Made by a program: the position numbers and the translations under genes. The notes beneath the pieces were generated by a model that was given only the letters and a program-made list of their open reading frames with translations, did not search any database and was not told where the DNA came from. This document shows positions 60,208-64,000 of a stretch of DNA of 64,000 bases, in pieces. This DNA comes from an uncultured Myxococcales bacterium (GTDB lineage: Bacteria; Myxococcota_A; UBA9042; CAIXZC01): positions 56,896-120,895 of the forward strand of contig CAITUV010000074.1 in assembly GCA_903895725.1 (NCBI GenBank). Reading direction: 5' to 3'. Position 1 is the first letter of the stretch. Every line of letters begins with the position of its first letter.

Positions 60208-61395
60208 ATGAAACAGGTCCTTGGGGGCGGGGCGAAGTGGCTGGTCGTCGGAGCGCTGGTGGTTCTCGTCGGCCTGCTCCTGCTGCTGCGCGTCGGCAGG
60301 ACCCGCGGGACTCGTGCCTATCGCTGGCGCATGGCTTTGTGGCGCACGGCGCTCGGTCTTGCCGGCGGGACGTTCCTCTTCCTCGGCGCGCTCGGGCTGA
60401 GCTCCTGCAAGGAAGAGGGGGTCGCTGGCACGGCCTCCACGGATGCGGTCCCGTCGGCCCGGAAGGCCTCTGCCCAGCCGAAGCCGGATCGCTTGCTTCC
60501 TTCTCCGAGCCGCTCGGCCATACTCGGGGACGTGCGCTCGCCTTCCTCAGAAGGCGAACCCGACGGCCTGGCTCCGGTGATCGGAGGCGCAATCCTCGAA
60601 CCCGGAGAGCGTTCTGCCTCCTCGCACCCCGGGTCCCCCGGATACCGCACGGTTCTCCGGGATTCCGGCGGCAGAATCCTCTCGCTGGAGGATCTTTCGG
60701 CCGTCTCTCACGCTCCTCTCCGGTCTCCTCTCAATGTCTTGATTGACCCCGAGCTGGAGGAGCACTCAGGGGATTCGGACTGGGACGGTCCCACTTCGTC
60801 CCACCTCCCCGTAGACGATCCGGATGTACCCTCCGCCGCTTGGCCGAGTCCAGCGACTCAGCCACAGCCCGCCGACTCGCCGATCGAGTCGTGCTACATC
60901 GCAGGCTCTGGAAACGACGAACGTCCGCCCGACTGGCACCCCTCCATGTCCGAGCCCCGGTGGAGCACCCCGCTCAAGGCCACTGCCGACGCACCGGAGT
61001 ACACCTGCTACAAGCCCGCACCCCAAGCGGGAGGCGGTGACGCCTTCAGGGGGGCTCTGGCCCTGTCGAAGGGGAAGACCCTCACGGGCAAGATCGACGG
61101 GACCCAGCTCGACAACTACCTGCGACAACGGTCCAGCGCATTGCTGAAGTGCTTCTTGATGGCGGCCCGGCAGAACGGACGAACGACCGGGACGGAAGGG
61201 AGCGGCACGATCACGTTGGAGATTACAATCCAGCCGACCGGCAGGGCCTCCGCAACGGTCGTGAAGGACACCGTCAAGCTCCCGAGACTGAGCAACTGCC
61301 TCGTTGCTAGGCTGGGCGGATGGCAGTTCCCGCGCCCCGAGGGCAAGCCGGCAGTGGTCAGGGTCGGGCTGGACTTCAAGGCCAGGTGGGAGTAG
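60208..61395 (+). CDS. Membrane protein with AgmX/PglI-like C-terminal domain
   Basis: A 395-residue protein. Two hydrophobic helices lie near residues 10-30 and 48-68; the second ends L-S-S-C, a possible lipobox. A Ser/Pro-rich, low-complexity linker runs to about residue 285. The last 100 residues resemble the AgmX/PglI C-terminal (TonB-C-like) domain of myxobacterial proteins: N-Y-L-R-Q-R-S-S-A-L-L-K-C-F, G-T-I-T-L-E-I-T-I-Q-P-T-G, C-L-V-A-R-L and W-Q-F-P. In M. xanthus such proteins belong to the gliding machinery, but the domain is widespread. Its neighbours do not suggest a motility cluster. It follows malQ by 59 bases. Confidence 0.75.
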   Translation: MKQVLGGGAKWLVVGALVVLVGLLLLLRVGRTRGTRAYRWRMALWRTALGLAGGTFLFLGALGLSSCKEEGVAGTASTDAVPSARKASAQPKPDRLLPSPSRSAILGDVRSPSSEGEPDGLAPVIGGAILEPGERSASSHPGSPGYRTVLRDSGGRILSLEDLSAVSHAPLRSPLNVLIDPELEEHSGDSDWDGPTSSHLPVDDPDVPSAAWPSPATQPQPADSPIESCYIAGSGNDERPPDWHPSMSEPRWSTPLKATADAPEYTCYKPAPQAGGGDAFRGALALSKGKTLTGKIDGTQLDNYLRQRSSALLKCFLMAARQNGRTTGTEGSGTITLEITIQPTGRASATVVKDTVKLPRLSNCLVARLGGWQFPRPEGKPAVVRVGLDFKARWE

Positions 61396-61474
61396 TCCGC
61401 CGGAGGTAGCCTGCCCCGGGTTCTTGGGCCAGGCCTCTCCGCAGGGGCGGTGTCGTCACCACCGCCAGCCCGGT

Positions 61475-61590
61475 GCAAGGTCCCGGGCCGGATCCTCCCT
61501 GCGAACTGGGGCTGGCGAATGCCGGTGGCGCTGGAACGGTTGCGGGCGGGTGCGTCGACTGAGGCTGAGCTGCGCAGGCTCCTGGAGCGG
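61475..61590 (+). pseudogene. Remnant of a malQ-like 3' end
   Basis: Translated, this stretch reads V-P-G-R-I-L-P-A-N-W-G-W-R-M-P-V-A-L-E and ends E-L-R-R-L-L-E-R, matching the C-terminus of the intact MalQ 1.3 kb upstream. A 24-base block is identical between the two copies (60064 and 61512). The original stop is lost and the frame runs antisense into rsmB. There is no start or promoter. It is either the tail of a deleted malQ paralogue or a partial duplication. Confidence 0.82.
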
Positions 61591-61593
61591 TCG

Positions 61594-62919
61594 CTATCTC
61601 TTCTTCCTCAGCACCGCGGCGAAGAACCCGTCCGTCCCGTGGACGTGCGGGAAGAGCTTGAGGTAGGTCCCGGTCGGGTCGCATAGCGGGGCGGCAAACT
61701 CCTTGCCCCAGATCTCGGTGATCCGGACCGGCTCCAGGGATGCGTCGGAGGAAAGCAGGCGCTCGACGACCGCTTCATTCTCCTCCCGGAGCAGTGTGCA
61801 GGTAGCGTAGACCAGGCGCCCACCGGGTCCCAGCAGCGAAACGCCACGCCTGGCAATGCTCTCCTGGAGCGGCGGCAGCTTGCTGATCTCCTCTTCCTGG
61901 AGGCGCCAGCGGGTTTCGGGGTTGCGGCGCATGGCCCCGAGCCCGCTGCACGGGACATCGGTCAGCACCCGGGCAATGCGGCCCGTCATGGCCTCGACGG
62001 GAGGCGGCAGGGAATCCTGCGGGATCTGCATGGACTTGATGTTCGACGTGCCTGCGCGCCGAGCACGCCGAACCAGCTCATTGAGCCGGTCCGAGTGCAC
62101 GTCGAGCGCCAGCACGCGGCCCTTGTTCTTGAGCTGTGCCGCTATGGCCAGCGTCTTCCCGCCTGCACCGGCGCAGAGGTCCACGACGACGGAGCCCGGC
62201 GGAGGCGCGACCAGTAAGGACGCAAGCTGGCTGGCCTCGTCCTGGACCTCGAAGAGCCCGTCCCGGAACGACTTGAGAGCAAAGGCGTTGATGTGGCTGT
62301 CGAAATGGAGGCCATCCGGAGCGAATCGGGTGGGCGTGGCCTTCACCGTCTCCTGCTCCAGGCGGCCGGCCAGCTCGTCCCGGCTGATCTTCAGCGTGTT
62401 GGCCCGCACGGTCAGCGGGGCACGCTGGTTGAGCGAGGCCGCAAGGGCGTCGGCATCGCGGCCGAACTGCTCCTGGAGACGGGCGGCAAGCCAGTCGGGG
62501 AGGGAGTGCCGCAGGCCGAACTGGAGCACCGGGTCTCCCACGGCCTCGATGCGCTGGTCGAGCCGGGCCACCGCAGCCCAGTTCGGCCCGGGAAACAACG
62601 CCTCGGCCTTCTCCGGTGCGATCAGGCCTGACGTGACGCAGTGGGCCATGTACAGGGCGAAGTCCTGCACCTCGTGGGTTTGGGAATCGGTGAGCCATGA
62701 CCCGAGCGCCCACACCAGCCGCCGCCAGTTGCGAAGCATCGAGTAGAGCGTTTCCGCCACGGCCCGTCGGTCATGGCTGCCGAGCTGTCGGTTCCTCCGG
62801 AATTCGTGCGCAATCAGGTCGGTGGCGAAATCCCGTCCGACAACGGCGTGCCTCCACAGGTGAAGTACGGCCTGGCGGACGTGAGGGCGGTGGGGATCTG
62901 GCTGAGGCGACGCTTTCAT
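61594..62919 (-). CDS. rsmB: 16S rRNA m5C967 methyltransferase (RsmB-like)
   Basis: A protein of about 441 residues with an N-terminal NusB-like domain (H-V-R-Q-A-V-L-H-L-W-R) and a C-terminal NOL1/NOP2/Sun methyltransferase domain. SAM motif D-L-C-A-G-A-G-G-K-T and the two catalytic Cys motifs D-V-P-C-S-G-L-G and Y-A-T-C-T-L are present. The start is uncertain: ATG at 62919, 62928 and 62931 are all in frame and none has a strong ribosome site. The open frame runs further upstream into non-coding sequence. Divergent from the SpoU-type gene. Confidence 0.93.
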   Translation of the reverse strand: MKASPQPDPHRPHVRQAVLHLWRHAVVGRDFATDLIAHEFRRNRQLGSHDRRAVAETLYSMLRNWRRLVWALGSWLTDSQTHEVQDFALYMAHCVTSGLIAPEKAEALFPGPNWAAVARLDQRIEAVGDPVLQFGLRHSLPDWLAARLQEQFGRDADALAASLNQRAPLTVRANTLKISRDELAGRLEQETVKATPTRFAPDGLHFDSHINAFALKSFRDGLFEVQDEASQLASLLVAPPPGSVVVDLCAGAGGKTLAIAAQLKNKGRVLALDVHSDRLNELVRRARRAGTSNIKSMQIPQDSLPPPVEAMTGRIARVLTDVPCSGLGAMRRNPETRWRLQEEEISKLPPLQESIARRGVSLLGPGGRLVYATCTLLREENEAVVERLLSSDASLEPVRITEIWGKEFAAPLCDPTGTYLKLFPHVHGTDGFFAAVLRKKR

Positions 62920-63010
62920 GGCGCCCATCATGAGGGATGGTGCCGCCACAGTCAAGTTGCCGTGGAGCCGAGGATGTGTTACGCAGGCTGCGCTGCGATT
63001 GGAGGGAATC

Positions 63011-64000
63011 ATGGGCAGACCACCGGCACAAGACAGGGGCACAAGAGACACGAGCAGAACCAGGGACGAGGGCAAGATCTACGGCGTCAACGCCTGTCTT
63101 GCATTTTTCGCCAGGCGACCGGACGATCTCGTCCGACTCTGGATTGCCAAGGGTGCGGACCGCCGTCTCGGGGACGTGATGAAGTTCTGCGCTGCCCGAA
63201 GGCTCGCCTATCACATCGTCGAAAACGAGGAGCTCGAGCGGGTGACCGAATCGACTCACCACGAAGGGGTCTGTATGCTCGTGCGCAGAAACAGGCCATG
63301 GAACCCTGCCGAGTGGACCCAGGAGCGCCTGAAGAAGGGCCCCTGCTGCGTGCTCGGTCTGGCCGGAGTGAGCAATCCGCACAACGTCGGCAATATCCTC
63401 CGCTCCGCAGCCCATTTCGGCTCCCCGGCCATCTGCCTCGAGAACCCGGGGGCAGCGATGTCCGGAGCTGCCGTCCGCGTTGCGGAGGGCGGTGCGGAAA
63501 CCGTCGATGTCGTCAAGGCCGGAGGCTGGCCCGCCACGTTCTCGCTGTTCCGGGAGGCTGGATTCGCCATCGTTGCCACCTCGAGCCACGGTGGAATCGA
63601 CCTGTTCGAAGCGCAGCTTCCCGACCGGTGCCTGGTGCTCATCGGGGCCGAGGGGGAAGGGCTCGCCCGTGGCCTGGTCATGGCAGCCGACATGCAAGTG
63701 CGGATTTCGGGCACCGGTGCCGTGGAGAGCCTGAACGCTGCCGCCAGCGCAGCGGTCCTCCTGGCCGAACATCGACGTGGACTGGACCATGGAACGGCCG
63801 CACGTAGTGGGCGCGAGTCTGCAGTACCCGAGCCCGGCCCCAGAGAGCACGGGCGCAAGGAGCGTCGGCGCAAGGAGCGTCGGCGCAAGGAGCCCGGCGG
63901 CAGAGACGGTGACCCGAGGGAGCGCGGGCCGAGAGAGCCAGCTCGGAAGCCGTTTGGGCGCAAGGAGCCCGGCGGCAGAGACGGTGACCCGAGGGAGCGC
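63011..64000 (+). CDS. SpoU/TrmH-family RNA 2'-O-methyltransferase, 3' end beyond window
   Basis: The frame is open from the ATG at 63011 (GGAGGG four bases before it) through the right edge: 330 codons with no stop. Residues about 20-95 are the SpoU substrate-binding domain (K-I-Y-G-V-N-A-C-L-A-F-F). The SPOUT methyltransferase domain follows with motif 1 N-P-H-N-V-G-N-I-L-R-S-A-A, motif 2 I-G-A-E-G-E-G-L and motif 3 V-E-S-L-N-A-A-A-S-A-A. From about residue 265 an Arg/Lys/Glu/Gly-rich tail with tandem repeats replaces the usual end; it could strengthen RNA binding (inference). Ribosomal or tRNA target unknown. Confidence 0.9.
   Translation, partial: MGRPPAQDRGTRDTSRTRDEGKIYGVNACLAFFARRPDDLVRLWIAKGADRRLGDVMKFCAARRLAYHIVENEELERVTESTHHEGVCMLVRRNRPWNPAEWTQERLKKGPCCVLGLAGVSNPHNVGNILRSAAHFGSPAICLENPGAAMSGAAVRVAEGGAETVDVVKAGGWPATFSLFREAGFAIVATSSHGGIDLFEAQLPDRCLVLIGAEGEGLARGLVMAADMQVRISGTGAVESLNAAASAAVLLAEHRRGLDHGTAARSGRESAVPEPGPREHGRKERRRKERRRKEPGGRDGDPRERGPREPARKPFGRKEPGGRDGDPRER
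63883..64000 (+). repeat. Direct repeat in the basic tail of the SpoU-type gene
   Basis: A 43-base sequence at 63883-63925 recurs exactly at 63958-64000, a 75-base (25-codon) period encoding R-K-E-P-G-G-R-D-G-D-P-R-E-R. Two shorter 15-base copies of the leading part precede it. The array continues past the window. Confidence 0.92.

Overview
This is a GC-rich chromosomal window from a deltaproteobacterial-type organism, most likely Myxococcota or a close relative. Pointers to this are a CarD/CdnL-family regulator, a protein with an AgmX/PglI-like C-terminal domain, a MYXO-CTERM-like sorting tail, very large secreted Cys-rich proteins with DUF4215 and lamin-tail domains, and many lipoproteins with low-complexity linkers. 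No rRNA, tRNA, CRISPR array, phage or transposase gene was seen. No gap between genes exceeds about 280 bases.

Layout. (1) 1-8.3 kb: the start of a Cys-rich lipoprotein; sucC-sucD-ndk and rlmN on the plus strand; then on the minus strand cutA, a zinc-ribbon protein, a Cys-rich beta-propeller lipoprotein and a secreted formylglycine-generating-enzyme-like protein. (2) 8.4-14.8 kb: a 2,126-residue secreted protein with two lamin-tail domains and 17 DUF4215 repeats. (3) 14.8-18.7 kb: a two-gene RdgC-like pair, dtd, carD and a cytosolic PAS histidine kinase. (4) 18.9-23.1 kb: a 1,314-residue Cys-rich surface protein and a 59-residue protein. (5) 23.2-29.1 kb: a LolA-like / outer-membrane barrel / hybrid kinase operon, then an SRPBCC protein and a CinA-type protein. 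(6) 29.1-41.7 kb: one long, translationally coupled minus-strand Bat operon (moxR, DUF58, a BatD/DUF4381-like protein, batA, batB, batC-like, batD, batE) ending in a membrane sulfatase-superfamily enzyme. (7) 41.8-44.0 kb: a DsbA-like thioredoxin-fold protein and an RpoH-type sigma factor. (8) 44.2-46.7 kb: a compact Arn-like module (ArnC-type glycosyltransferase, stand-alone ArnA-type formyltransferase, convergent ArnD-type deformylase). (9) 46.7-53.1 kb: an alpha/beta hydrolase, etfB-etfA, a lipoprotein and glyA-queA. (10) 53.1-56.8 kb: a three-subunit molybdenum hydroxylase. (11) 56.9-64 kb: an unfamiliar radical SAM protein, malQ, the AgmX/PglI-like protein, a malQ 3' remnant, rsmB and a SpoU/TrmH methyltransferase running off the window.

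Common themes. Housekeeping metabolism and RNA modification (rlmN, dtd, queA, rsmB, a SpoU enzyme) are interleaved with envelope biology (Bat, Arn, lipoproteins, surface proteins). Several promoters share the form TTGAnn-(16-18)-TAnnnT. Two kinds of intergenic repeat recur: G-rich blocks always on the plus strand, mostly at gene 3' ends, and a hexanucleotide satellite. Many proteins carry in-frame tandem repeats that are also DNA repeats.
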